Part shown: piece by piece, positions 17,661 to 26,000 of the stretch
Layout: the number at the start of each line of letters is the position of its first letter
Position numbering within the stretch: the stretch's first letter is position 1
Source of the DNA: Micromonospora craniellae
GTDB taxonomy: Bacteria; Actinomycetota; Actinomycetes; Mycobacteriales; Micromonosporaceae
Length of the DNA stretch: 64,000 nucleotides
Direction of reading: 5' to 3'
Assembly: GCF_014764405.1 (NCBI RefSeq)
Contig: NZ_CP061725.1
Span: forward strand, 5,022,001-5,086,000
Translations under genes and position numbers: made by a program
Notes under the pieces: generated by a model
The model's database searches: none
The model's input: only the letters and a program-made list of their open reading frames with translations
What the model was told of the DNA's origin: nothing

Positions 17661-19123
17661 CGGCGCGTGCCGTGGTCCCGCCGGTGGCCTGCGTCGGTGA
17701 GCCCCGGCTCACCGCCGGGTTCGCCGAGTTCGGCCGGCTCGACCTGCGGGCCCACGAGATGGTGCACGGCCCGATCAGCCCGATGGAGCCGTCCCACCTG
17801 CTGCGTCTCGCCGAGGGTATCCAGCTCAAGGGCAAGGGCGGCGCCGGGTTCCCGTTCGCCAGGAAGCTGCGGGCGGTGCTGGAGTCCTGCGAACGCCAGG
17901 ACCTGCCGCCGGTGGTGGTGGTCAACGCGACCGAGGGGGAACCGGCGAGCTGGAAGGACAAGGTGATCCTCACCCGGGCCCCGCACCTGATCCTGGACGG
18001 CGCGGCACTGGCCGCGTTCGCGTTGGACGCCGAGGAGATCGTGCTCTGCGTGGCCGACGACCTGGTCGGCCGGGACTCCCTCATGGAGGCGCTGGGCGAG
18101 CGGCGGATGCCGGTGCCGACCAGCGTGGTGACGGTGCCGCACCGGTTCATCAGCGGGGAGGGCGGCGCGCTGGTCAACGGGATCAACGGGCTGCCGCACA
18201 TCCCGCCCGGCACCAAGAAGCGCTCCAGCGACTCCGGTGTGAGCAACCTGCCCACCCTGCTCTCCAACGCCGAGACGTACTCGCAGCTCGCGGTGGCCGC
18301 CCGCCTCGGCCCGTACGAGTACGCGGCGCTCGGCACCGACGACGAGCCTGGCACCGTGCTGCTCAGCGTGACCGGCGCGGCCAAGCGGCACGCGGTGGTC
18401 GAGTGCGCGGCCGGCACCCCGCTGCGGGAGATCCTCGAACTCTGCGAGGTGCCCGACGGGCCGGGCATCCTGACGGGCGGCTACCACGGCAAGTGGATCA
18501 CCAGGGAGGCGGCGGAGAAGGCCGAGGTCTCCCGCAAGGGCCTCGCGGCCGTCGGCGGCACCCTCGGCGCCGGCATCATCGTGCCGCTCGCGAACGACAC
18601 CTGCCCGCTCGGCGAGGCCGCCCAGGTGGTGCGCTACCTGGCCGGTGAGTCGGCCGGGCAGTGCGGCCCGTGCAAGCGCGGCCTGCCCGACCTGGCCCGC
18701 GCGGTCGACCTGGCGGTCTCCGGCAGCGCGCCGGTGGAGGTGGTCCGGGCCGCCGCCGGTGACGTCAAGGGGCGCGGTGCGTGCAGCCACCCCGACGGTA
18801 CGTCCCGCTTCGCGCTGTCCGCGATGGAGGTCTTCGCCGACGACCTCAAGAAGCACACCACCGGCGAGGGCTGCGGCCGGCGGGTCAAGGGCATGATGGG
18901 CCTGCCCGGCGCCCCCGACCCCGACCCGCAGAAGCTGGTCCTGGACTGGTCCCGGTGCGACGGCCACGGCCTGTGCGCCCACGTGGTGCCGGACTTCATC
19001 CGGCTCGACCAGAACGGCTACCCCGCCTTCCCGCCCACCCCGGTGCCGACCTGGCTGCGGGAGGGCGCGTCGAAGGCGGTCAAGGTCTGCCCGGAGCTGG
19101 CGCTGCGGCTGACCAAGGCCTGA
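17657..19123 (+). CDS. NuoF-like NADH dehydrogenase flavoprotein with a C-terminal ferredoxin domain
   Basis: A 488-residue protein resembling the NADH-binding subunit of complex I. The FMN/NADH region is seen as LKGKGGAGFPFARKL and NATEGEPASWKDK, the latter differing from the usual NADEGEPGTFKDR. An SLBB-like part follows. The iron-sulfur motif is SAGQCGPCKRGL with a later GACSHPDGTSRF, as in NuoF. The last about 70 residues form a small ferredoxin, RCDGHGLCAHVVPDF and then KVCPELAL; only three Cys suggest a 3Fe-4S cluster. It likely feeds electrons from NAD(P)H or a ferredoxin partner to the membrane cytochrome translated just before it. It is not part of a complex I operon here. Confidence 0.8.
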   Translation: MTARAVVPPVACVGEPRLTAGFAEFGRLDLRAHEMVHGPISPMEPSHLLRLAEGIQLKGKGGAGFPFARKLRAVLESCERQDLPPVVVVNATEGEPASWKDKVILTRAPHLILDGAALAAFALDAEEIVLCVADDLVGRDSLMEALGERRMPVPTSVVTVPHRFISGEGGALVNGINGLPHIPPGTKKRSSDSGVSNLPTLLSNAETYSQLAVAARLGPYEYAALGTDDEPGTVLLSVTGAAKRHAVVECAAGTPLREILELCEVPDGPGILTGGYHGKWITREAAEKAEVSRKGLAAVGGTLGAGIIVPLANDTCPLGEAAQVVRYLAGESAGQCGPCKRGLPDLARAVDLAVSGSAPVEVVRAAAGDVKGRGACSHPDGTSRFALSAMEVFADDLKKHTTGEGCGRRVKGMMGLPGAPDPDPQKLVLDWSRCDGHGLCAHVVPDFIRLDQNGYPAFPPTPVPTWLREGASKAVKVCPELALRLTKA

Positions 19124-19205
19124 GCGTGCCGCGACCGAAGCCGGTACCGGGCACGCGTGCCGCGAGCGAAGCGGGAGTGCGTGCGCGTGCGGTGACCGAA
19201 GCGGG
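19124..19205 (+). repeat. Three short direct repeats in the spacer before the lipoprotein gene
   Basis: Units starting at 19124, 19155 and 19185 read gcgtgccgcgaccgaagc, gcgtgccgcgagcgaagcgg and gcgtgcggtgaccgaagcgg, about 30 bases apart. They fill most of the gap between the NuoF-like gene and the lipoprotein gene. Confidence 0.7.
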
Positions 19206-19253
19206 ACCGGGCGGTCGGCCGGTGGCCCTACCAGCGAACCGAAGGAGACACCG

Positions 19254-19859
19254 ATGAGGCCGGTCCGACAGACGCGACGTGCCATCGGTGCGGTCGCCGT
19301 CCTGCTCGCCGCCGCGCTGGCGGCCGGCGGCTGCGGTGCCGCGGGCTCGGGCGAGGAGGCCGCGGCCGTACCGGAGTCCGCCTCCGCGCCCGCACCCACC
19401 CCGGCGTCTGCGGCGCCCGCCGGACCGACGCCCGGCCCCACCGCTCCGGTGCCCGTACCCGACACCCTGCGGTTCACCGGGCAGACCCTGGCCGGTACGG
19501 CGTTCGACGCCGCGACCCTGGCCGGTCGGCCGGTGGTGCTGTGGTTCTGGGCGCCCTGGTGTGCCACCTGTGCCAGCCAGGCGTGGACCATCGCCGAGAT
19601 CGAACCCGGCTTCCGGGACACCGTGCCGATCATCGGCGTGGCCGGACTCGGCGAACGCAAGGCGATGACCGACTTCGTCACCGAGTTCGAACTCGGCCCG
19701 ATGCCGCAGCTCGACGACCGGCAGGGCACGCTCTGGCGGCGGTTCGGGGTCGTCGAGCAGAGCACGTTCGTGATCATCGACCGTGAGGGCAAGGTCGCTC
19801 ACAAGGGTTGGCTGGACGGGGAGGACCTCACCCGCCGGGTCACCGCACTGGCCGCCTGA
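19254..19859 (+). CDS. TlpA/ResA-like thioredoxin-fold lipoprotein
   Basis: A 201-residue protein with a lipoprotein signal (AVLLAAALAAGGC, lipidated Cys 27), an Ala/Pro linker of about 40 residues, and a thioredoxin domain with the redox pair WCATC in VVLWFWAPWCATCASQ. It sits on the outer face of the membrane and reduces or oxidises protein thiols. The next gene encodes CcdA and overlaps it (TGATG), so CcdA probably keeps it reduced. A Shine-Dalgarno sequence, aaggag, precedes the ATG. Confidence 0.88.
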   Translation: MRPVRQTRRAIGAVAVLLAAALAAGGCGAAGSGEEAAAVPESASAPAPTPASAAPAGPTPGPTAPVPVPDTLRFTGQTLAGTAFDAATLAGRPVVLWFWAPWCATCASQAWTIAEIEPGFRDTVPIIGVAGLGERKAMTDFVTEFELGPMPQLDDRQGTLWRRFGVVEQSTFVIIDREGKVAHKGWLDGEDLTRRVTALAA

Positions 19860-20899
19860 TGGAGGCGCCGCTCCTGCTCGCGCTGACCGCGGGCATGCTC
19901 GGCGCGGTCAACCCGTGCGGCTTCGCGATGCTGCCGGCGTACCTGTCGCTGCTGGTCGCCGGGGCCACCGACATCCGGGGCGCCGTCGGGCGGGCACTCA
20001 CCGCCGCCGCCGCGCTCACCTGCGGGTACGTGCTGGTGTTCGGTGCCTTCGGCCTGGCCCTGGCCCCGCTCGCCGGGTGGCTGCGTCCCCGGCTGCCCTG
20101 GTTCACCGTCGGGCTGGGGCTGCTGCTCGTGCTGTTCGGCTGCTGGCTGCTCGCCGGTAGACGGCTGCCCAGCCTGCGCCCGCTGGCCCGGGCGCCCCGA
20201 CTGACCCGCAGCTGGCCGTCGATGGTGCTGTTCGGCATGGCGTACGCGACCGCCTCGCTGGGCTGCGCCATCGCCCCGTTCCTGGCGATCGTGGTGACCA
20301 GCCTCCAGGCCGGGTCGACCGGACGCGGGCTGGCGCTGTTCGGGGCGTACGCCCTGGGGATGGGGCTGGTGGTCGCGGTGGCCGCGCTCGGCGTGGCGCT
20401 GCTGCGCGGCGAAGTGGTGGCCCGGCTCCGGGGCGCCGGCGCCTGGGCGCCTCGGGTCAGTGGTCTGGTGCTGCTGCTCGCCGGCGGCTACGTGGCCTGG
20501 TACGGCTGGTATGAGGCGCGGCTGGCCGCCGGTCGCCGCGAGGCGCTCGCCGACCCGGTGGTCGGCGCCGTCGCCGGTATCCAGCGTTCGCTGGCCGCCG
20601 CCCTGGACACCGCGGGCCCTGCGGTGCTCGTCGCGGTTGTCGGCGTGCTGCTGCTCGCCGGCTTGCTGCGAAGGAAGGGGCCCTTCCTAACGCCTGCGGT
20701 AGAGCAGGGGTCCCCTGCTAACACTGCACCCCATCGCGAGCCGCCGGACGTGAGCGCACGGAGCGGCACTGCACCCAGCGATGCCGCACCGGGCGCAAGC
20801 GCACGGATCGACAGCGCGCCGGGCGATACACCGAAGGACGGGTCGGAGTGTCGGGGGTCGCACGCGGCGACCCCCGACGAACCGGTCAGCGCGGGGTGA
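19859..20899 (+). CDS. CcdA/DsbD-type transmembrane thiol transporter
   Basis: A 346-residue membrane protein passing electrons from cytoplasmic thioredoxin to the outside. The two conserved Cys motifs are visible, AVNPCGFAMLPAYLS (Cys 20) and ATASLGCAIAPFLA. Helices follow through about residue 210, with one more near 255-275 (AVLVAVVGVLLLAGLL). The last about 70 residues are unlike the family. They start with RRKGPFLTPAVEQGS, which is the translation of a palindromic repeat (20671-20722), and continue as low-complexity text. The gene ends inside the tail-to-tail serS gene with a 14-base overlap. The ATG overlaps the lipoprotein stop. Confidence 0.87.
   Translation: MEAPLLLALTAGMLGAVNPCGFAMLPAYLSLLVAGATDIRGAVGRALTAAAALTCGYVLVFGAFGLALAPLAGWLRPRLPWFTVGLGLLLVLFGCWLLAGRRLPSLRPLARAPRLTRSWPSMVLFGMAYATASLGCAIAPFLAIVVTSLQAGSTGRGLALFGAYALGMGLVVAVAALGVALLRGEVVARLRGAGAWAPRVSGLVLLLAGGYVAWYGWYEARLAAGRREALADPVVGAVAGIQRSLAAALDTAGPAVLVAVVGVLLLAGLLRRKGPFLTPAVEQGSPANTAPHREPPDVSARSGTAPSDAAPGASARIDSAPGDTPKDGSECRGSHAATPDEPVSAG
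20671..20722. repeat. Double palindromic repeat, copy 1 (inside ccdA)
   Basis: Two short palindromes, ggaaggggcccttcc and agcaggggtcccctgct, are separated by the shared spacer taacgcctgcggtag. The same design, in the opposite sense, occurs at 23570, 30775, 48452 and 49949. Here it is translated as part of the CcdA tail. Confidence 0.85.
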
Positions 20900-22166
20900 G
20901 CCGGTCGGTGCCGATCCGGTCGCGGAGCACCTCGGGCACCAGCACCGAACCGTCGGCCTGCTGGAACTGCTCCAGGATCGCCGGCAGGAGCCGGCTGGTC
21001 GCCAGCGCCGAGCCGTTCAGCGTGTGCACGAACCGGGTCTGCTTGCCGCCCGGCTCGCGATAGCGGATCGCCGCCCGGCGGGCCTGGTAGTCACCGCCCC
21101 AGGAGACCGACGAGACCTCCTTGTACTTGCCGGTGCTGGGCATCCACACCTCGATGTCCAACGTCTTGCGCATCGAGGCGCTGGAGTCGCCGGCCGCCAG
21201 CAGGCTGCGCTGGTAGTGCAGACCCAACCCCTCGACCAGGCCCTCCGCGTGGGCGACCATCTGCGTGAGCGCCGCGTCGGCCTGCTCGGGCAGGGTGAAC
21301 TGGAAGATCTCCACCTTGTTGAACTGGTGGCCGCGCACGGTGCCGCGCTCGTCGGAGTGCGAGCCCGCCGCCTCCCGGCGGTAGCAGGGGGTGTACGCGA
21401 ACACCCGCAGCGGCAGCTTCGCGGTCTCCAGGATCTCGTCCTGGTACGCGCCGAGGATCGCTGTCTCCGCCGTCGGCAGCAGGAACTGCCCGCGCGGCGC
21501 GGACTGCTTGTCCAGGTGGTAGACGTCGTCGTAGAACTTCGGGAACTGGCCGGCGGCGAAGCCCGCGGTGTCCAGCAGCAGGTGCGGCGGGAGCAGGAAC
21601 TCGTACCCGGCCTCGATGTTCCGCTCGATCAGCCAGTTGATCAGCGCCCACTCCAGCCGGGCACCCAGGCCGGTGTACATCCAGAAACCCGACCCGCCCA
21701 GCTTGACCCCGCGCTCGTGGTCGACCAGGCCCAGCGCCCGGCTCAACTCGACGTGGTCACGCACCTTCTCGATCGCCGGAGGCGCGCCGAAGGTCTTCAC
21801 CACCCGGTTGGCCTCCTTGCCGCCGGGGACCACGTCGTCGGCGGGCAGGTTGGGCAGCTCGCTCATCACGGTACGCAGCCGTGCCTGCACCTCGTCGAGT
21901 TCACTCTCCAACTCGGCGATCTGCTTGCGGCCGACCTCGGAGGTCGCCTCCGGCTCGACACCGGCCCGCTTCGCCTGCGCGTACGCCCGGGCCTCGGCCT
22001 TGCGACGCTGGCGTTCCCCGTCGATCTCACTGATCAGCCGGCGACGCTCCCGGTCGAGCTGCTGGATGTCGTCCAGCGCCCGGTCGACCTCGGCGGCCTC
22101 CAGCCGCTTCGCCAGCGCGGTCGCCACCGCGTCGCGATCCCTCCGGATCAACTCCATGTCGAGCAT
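20886..22166 (-). CDS. serS: Seryl-tRNA synthetase
   Basis: A class II aminoacyl-tRNA synthetase of 426 residues that charges tRNA-Ser. The N-terminal part (to about residue 110) is the helical arm that grips the long variable loop of tRNA, with many Glu/Arg/Ala heptads. Motif 2 reads AYTPCYRREAAGSHSDERG and motif 3 includes TLNGSALATSRLLPAILE. The length matches the family. The ATG at 22166 (MLDMELIRRD) is the conserved start. The stop overlaps the end of ccdA on the other strand. Confidence 0.95.
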   Translation of the reverse strand: MLDMELIRRDRDAVATALAKRLEAAEVDRALDDIQQLDRERRRLISEIDGERQRRKAEARAYAQAKRAGVEPEATSEVGRKQIAELESELDEVQARLRTVMSELPNLPADDVVPGGKEANRVVKTFGAPPAIEKVRDHVELSRALGLVDHERGVKLGGSGFWMYTGLGARLEWALINWLIERNIEAGYEFLLPPHLLLDTAGFAAGQFPKFYDDVYHLDKQSAPRGQFLLPTAETAILGAYQDEILETAKLPLRVFAYTPCYRREAAGSHSDERGTVRGHQFNKVEIFQFTLPEQADAALTQMVAHAEGLVEGLGLHYQRSLLAAGDSSASMRKTLDIEVWMPSTGKYKEVSSVSWGGDYQARRAAIRYREPGGKQTRFVHTLNGSALATSRLLPAILEQFQQADGSVLVPEVLRDRIGTDRLTPR

Positions 22167-22348
22167 GCTGCTCCGTACGCCTCCGTCCGGAAGTCGGGTG
22201 GACTCCCAGATGCTACCGCCGCGCCCGGATCGCCCCGACTCCCGCACCCGGCCCGCCGATCCTGCCCAGCGGCGGCTGGTACGTCCAGACCCAGCGGCGC
22301 GCCCTCAGAGCCAGCGGCCTCTTTGCTCAGCGCCAGCGGCGGGCTCGG

Positions 22349-23513
22349 TCAGAGCCGGATCGGCATCAGGATGGAGAAGGCGCCCGCGTCGTCCGGGCGG
22401 CGGATCGCCAGCGGGGTGACCGGGCTGTCCAGTTCGAGCACCAGCCGCCGACCTCCGGCCGCGTTCAGCGCGTCGAGCAGGTACTCGCCGTTCACGCCGA
22501 CCCGCAGTTCGGCGTACTCCCCGCCGGTAGGCCCGCCGCCGTCCGGCTCCCCGCCGGCCGAGTCGGGCGGCCCACCGAGGTCGTCGGCGTGGTGCACGTC
22601 GTCGGGCCGGTGCACGTCGTGGGGGCCGAGCAGGCGCAGCCCGGCCCCGAGCCCGAGCACCGTCACCGGCAGCAGGGCGCCGGCGTACTCGCGGGTCAGC
22701 GTGGGGCCGCCCGACCGCAGCGCGTCGGCCAGCCACTCGGCGTCCACCGCGATCCGGCGCGTCGGCCCGTGTTCGCCCGCCCGTGGCAGCAGCACGTGGT
22801 AGTTGGGGAAGTCGTCCGGCAGGGCCGTGACGTGCAGCTCCCGCCCGGCCACGTCGGCGCGCAGCAGGGACCCGGTCAGCGTCAGCCGCACCTCGTCCGC
22901 GTCGAGGTCGTCGGTCAGCAGTCGGCGGAGCCGGTCCACCGCCTCCAGCGGCAGCAGGGTGCGCACCGCCGGACCGTCCACCGCCGCGTCGGCCGTCGCC
23001 ACCGCCAGCCGGTGCCGGTCGGTCGTCACCAGCCGTACGCCCGCGTCGGTCACGTCGAACAGGACGCCGGTGAGCGCCGGCAGTTCCGGGTCGGTCCCGA
23101 CGGCGAAGCGGACGGCGTCGACGGTGTCGGCGAGTCCCGCACGGGCCAGGGTGAGTCGGGTGGCGACCGTCGACTCGTCGACCGGCATCAGCGCCCGGAT
23201 CCGGGTCACCTCGCGGCGCGCGTCGGCCAGCCCGTCGGCCAGCCGGCGCAGCTGAGTGTCGAGCAGCCGGTGCACGACGGCTGGATCGGCGCGTACGGCC
23301 TGGGCGATCTCGGCCACCGGCATGCCCACCCGGCGCAGTCCGGCGACCAGCCGGGCCGAAGCGACCTGGTCGTCGGTGTACCGGCGGTACCCGGTCACCG
23401 GATCCACCCGGGCCGGCACCAGCACCCCGGCGGCGTCGTAGAAACCGTAGGGCACTCACCGTCAGCCCGCTGTCCCGGGCCACCTCGCCGATGCTGCGCA
23501 GGTCACGCTCCAC
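22349..23513 (-). CDS. MerR-type regulator fused to a DnaN-like sliding-clamp domain (frameshifted)
   Basis: The N-terminus is a MerR helix-turn-helix: SIGEVARDSGLTVSALRF, then YDAAGVLVPARVDPVTGYRR, and YTDDQVASARLVAGLRR. A helical linker follows. From about residue 140 the protein resembles domains of the DNA polymerase III beta clamp: DAGVRLVTTDRHRLAVATAD, then VTALPDDFPNYHVLLP, and a C-terminal SILMPIRL like the end of DnaN. The two parts of the HTH are in different frames: at about 23440 the minus strand reads cggtttctacgac where cggttctacgac is needed, one extra T. Without that base one protein of about 388 residues results. It may be a sequencing error or real inactivation. Such fusions exist in actinomycetes but their role is not known to me. 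Confidence 0.75.
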
Positions 23514-23569
23514 CCCGCCGATCCTGCCGCCTCGACCGGGTCGAGGGTCAACCCGGCCCCGGACGGATG

Positions 23570-23620
23570 TTAGGAAGGGTCCCTTCCTATGCGCCAGGCG
23601 TTAGGAAGGGTCCCTTCCTT
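23570..23620. repeat. Double palindromic repeat, copy 2
   Basis: Two identical palindromes, aggaagggtcccttcct, lie at 23572-23588 and 23603-23619, separated by atgcgccaggcgtt. The repeat lies between the MerR-DnaN gene and the following minus-strand gene and supplies the latter's stop codon. Confidence 0.9.
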
Positions 23621-24806
23621 GCAGGTCACGCTTCACCGAAAGCACGCGGAAGGTGAGGCCGGCGGCGGTGAGTCGGGTCAGCAGCGCGTCGCCCATCGCG
23701 GTCACCGGCGTGACCTGGCCGGACGTGGCCGGCAGGTCGTCCAGGGCGAGGCAGAGGGCGGACTCGGCGAGCATCTTGGCGGTCTCGTCGTAGCCGGGGT
23801 CACCGCCGGCCACCTCGGTGACCACCCGCTGGCCGCCACCGGTGCCCACGAAACGGACCGTGAACCACGACGTGGCCCGCTGTTCGGCGCTGGGGCCCTG
23901 GCCGGAGGCGAGCCGGCCGAGCAGCCAACGCCGGGTCGGGGGCAGCCGGGTCAGTCCGGCCAGCGCACCCAGGCCGGCGCCCGCCACCAGCACGGTGGGC
24001 AGGCGCTTCACCGCCGCGAAGTGCCGGTAGCGGAAGTCCGGCCCGTACTCGGGGCGGGCCGCCGCCGAACGGCGCACCACCTGCGGGTCGATGGTCGGCA
24101 GCGGCACCGCCCAGACCGGCAGGTCCCGCGACCGGGCCAGCTTGCCCGGTATGGCCCGGACCCGGCGGTCGGCAGGGCGGGGTTCGACGGCCCGCCGCTC
24201 GCGGGCCACCCGGGACGTCTCGGCCCGCCGGGAGAAGGCGGTCAGCGCCGAGTGGTACGTGCCGGCGGAGAACCGGCCGCCCGCCCGTACGTAGCCGTCC
24301 ACGGTGATCGGGACGGCGGCCGGGAGTTGCTTGACGGTGAACCAGACGCCCAGGTCGTGCGGGATCGAGTCGAAGCCGCAGGCGTGCACGAGCCGGGCAC
24401 CGCTGCGGGTCGCCTCGGCGTGGTGCCGCAGGTACATCTGGTCGACGAACTCGGGTTCGCCGGTGATGTCGAGGTAGTCGGTGCCGGCCTCGGCACACGC
24501 CGCCACCAGCGGTTCCCCGTGGTGCACGTACGGGCCGACGGTGCTGGCCACCACCCGGGCCTGCGTGGCCACCGCCCGTAGCGACGCCGGGTCGGTGACG
24601 TCGGCGGTCAGCAGCGGCAGGTCGGCCAATGCCGGCGTGATCGCGGCCAGCCGGTCCCGGACGGCGGCCAGCTTGTCCGGGTTGCGCCCCGCGATCGCCC
24701 AGCGCAGTCCGGCCGGCGCGTGCCGGGCCAGGTACTGCGCGGTCAGCTCACCGGTGAACCCGGTCGCCCCGAACAGCACGACGTCGTACGTCCGTTCCGC
24801 AGCCAT
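23601..24806 (-). CDS. Saccharopine-dehydrogenase-like protein / trans-acting enoyl reductase type
   Basis: A protein of about 401 residues with an N-terminal Rossmann fold (YDVVLFGATGFTGELTAQYL) and family text such as VASTVGPYVHHGEPLVAACA, GTDYLDITGEPEF and ACGFDSIPHDLG. These match the saccharopine-dehydrogenase-like group that includes mycobacterial trans-acting enoyl reductases working with lipid synthases; the substrate here is unknown. No polyketide synthase is next to it. The last residues (GRDPS) are encoded by palindromic repeat copy 2, so the original C-terminus has been altered. The start is the ATG before AAERT; a GTG one codon earlier is possible. Confidence 0.75.
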   Translation of the reverse strand: MAAERTYDVVLFGATGFTGELTAQYLARHAPAGLRWAIAGRNPDKLAAVRDRLAAITPALADLPLLTADVTDPASLRAVATQARVVASTVGPYVHHGEPLVAACAEAGTDYLDITGEPEFVDQMYLRHHAEATRSGARLVHACGFDSIPHDLGVWFTVKQLPAAVPITVDGYVRAGGRFSAGTYHSALTAFSRRAETSRVARERRAVEPRPADRRVRAIPGKLARSRDLPVWAVPLPTIDPQVVRRSAAARPEYGPDFRYRHFAAVKRLPTVLVAGAGLGALAGLTRLPPTRRWLLGRLASGQGPSAEQRATSWFTVRFVGTGGGQRVVTEVAGGDPGYDETAKMLAESALCLALDDLPATSGQVTPVTAMGDALLTRLTAAGLTFRVLSVKRDLQGRDPS

Positions 24807-24818
24807 CACGCGATGATG

Positions 24819-26000
24819 TCATCTACCGACCCGGCCGTCGATTTGATCGTGCGGGGTGAACACGGCCCGCAGGCAGTCGTCGGGGCGGTCGCGGAACAGC
24901 GCGTACCCCTGGGCCGCCCGCTCCAGCGGGAAGTGGTGGGTGGCCAGGTGCTCGGTACGCAGCTCGTCGCGGGCCATCCGGTCCAGCAGCATCGGGATGT
25001 ACCGCTGGCCGTGCTGGCGCGCTCCGCGCACGGTGAGCCCCTTGTGCACCACCGCGCCGATCGGGAACGCGTCGACGAGGCGCGCACCGCCGTTGAGCAC
25101 GAAGACGGTGCCGCCCTTGCGGCAGGCGTGCACCGCCTCGCGGAGCGCCTCGGGCGCCCGGCGGCGTCCGGTGAACCGGTCCGCCAGGGACCGGGGTTCC
25201 TCGGCCGCGCCGCCGACCGCCTCCACGCAGACGTCCGGCCCCCGTCCGCCGCTGAGTTCGCGCAGCTCCGCCAGCACGTCGGTGTGGCGTAGGTCGATGG
25301 CCTCCGCGCCGGTGTGCCGCCGGGCCATCAGCAGCCGACCCGGATGCCGGTCGACGACCACCACCCGGCCGGCGCCGAGCAACCCGGCCGCGCGGGCGGT
25401 CAGTTGGCCGACGGCGCCCGCTCCCCAGACGGCCACCACGTCCCCGGGGCGTACCGCGCCCAGGTCGGCGGCCATCCAGCCGGCCGGGGCGGCGTCCGAG
25501 GCGAACAGGGCCCGGTCGTCGCCGACGGAATCCGGCACGGTGAACGCCCCGACGTCGGCGTACGGCACCCGCACGTACTCGGCGTGGCTGCCGGCGAAGC
25601 CACCGGCGGCCCGGGGCTGGCCGAAGCAGCCGGCCACCGGATGCCCCCACTCCGCCTCCCCGGCGTCCGGCTCGGTGCTGCCGTTGTCGCAGCACGCGGG
25701 CAGCCCGCGCCGGCAGTACCAGCAGGCGCCGCAGGCCACCGAGGCGCAGACCACCACCCGGTCGCCGACCCGGTGCCGGCGGACCGCCGTTCCCGTCTCC
25801 ACCACGTCACCGAGGAACTCGTGGCCGAGCACGTCGTCGGGGGCCGGACCGGGTGCCTGTCCGGCGAGCAGCGACAGGTCGGCGCCGCAGGCGGCGCTGC
25901 GGCGTACCCGGACGATCACGTCGTGGTCGTTGCGCAACTCCGGGTCCGGGACCTGGCGTACGGCCAGGTCCCCGCCGGAGGTCCAGCACAACGCCCTCAT
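24819..26000 (-). CDS. Zinc-dependent alcohol dehydrogenase family protein
   Basis: A 393-residue medium-chain dehydrogenase. The catalytic zinc site is suggested by ACGADLSLL (Cys) and GHEFLGDVVE (His-Glu). The structural zinc loop is CGACWYCRRGLPACC. The NAD-binding fold is VVAVWGAGAVGQLTARAAGL. The middle insertion and the C-terminal half with HKGLTVRGARQHGQRY fit the subgroup near formaldehyde dehydrogenase and other large Zn-ADHs. The substrate cannot be told. Its ATG overlaps the stop of the upstream small gene (ATGA), so the pair is coupled. Confidence 0.85.
   Translation of the reverse strand: MRALCWTSGGDLAVRQVPDPELRNDHDVIVRVRRSAACGADLSLLAGQAPGPAPDDVLGHEFLGDVVETGTAVRRHRVGDRVVVCASVACGACWYCRRGLPACCDNGSTEPDAGEAEWGHPVAGCFGQPRAAGGFAGSHAEYVRVPYADVGAFTVPDSVGDDRALFASDAAPAGWMAADLGAVRPGDVVAVWGAGAVGQLTARAAGLLGAGRVVVVDRHPGRLLMARRHTGAEAIDLRHTDVLAELRELSGGRGPDVCVEAVGGAAEEPRSLADRFTGRRRAPEALREAVHACRKGGTVFVLNGGARLVDAFPIGAVVHKGLTVRGARQHGQRYIPMLLDRMARDELRTEHLATHHFPLERAAQGYALFRDRPDDCLRAVFTPHDQIDGRVGR

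Noticed and set aside
17657..19123. Complex I subunit NuoF
   Set aside because: No other nuo gene is adjacent, the NADH motif is altered, and a ferredoxin domain is fused at the end.
20671..20722. Ordinary intrinsic terminator of ccdA
   Set aside because: It lies inside the coding frame, there is no T run, and the same design recurs elsewhere.
22305..23513. A 402-residue Arg/Gly-rich protein as a separate gene
   Set aside because: Only its first 25 residues are real (the MerR start); the rest is the wrong frame of the DnaN-like part after the one-base frameshift.
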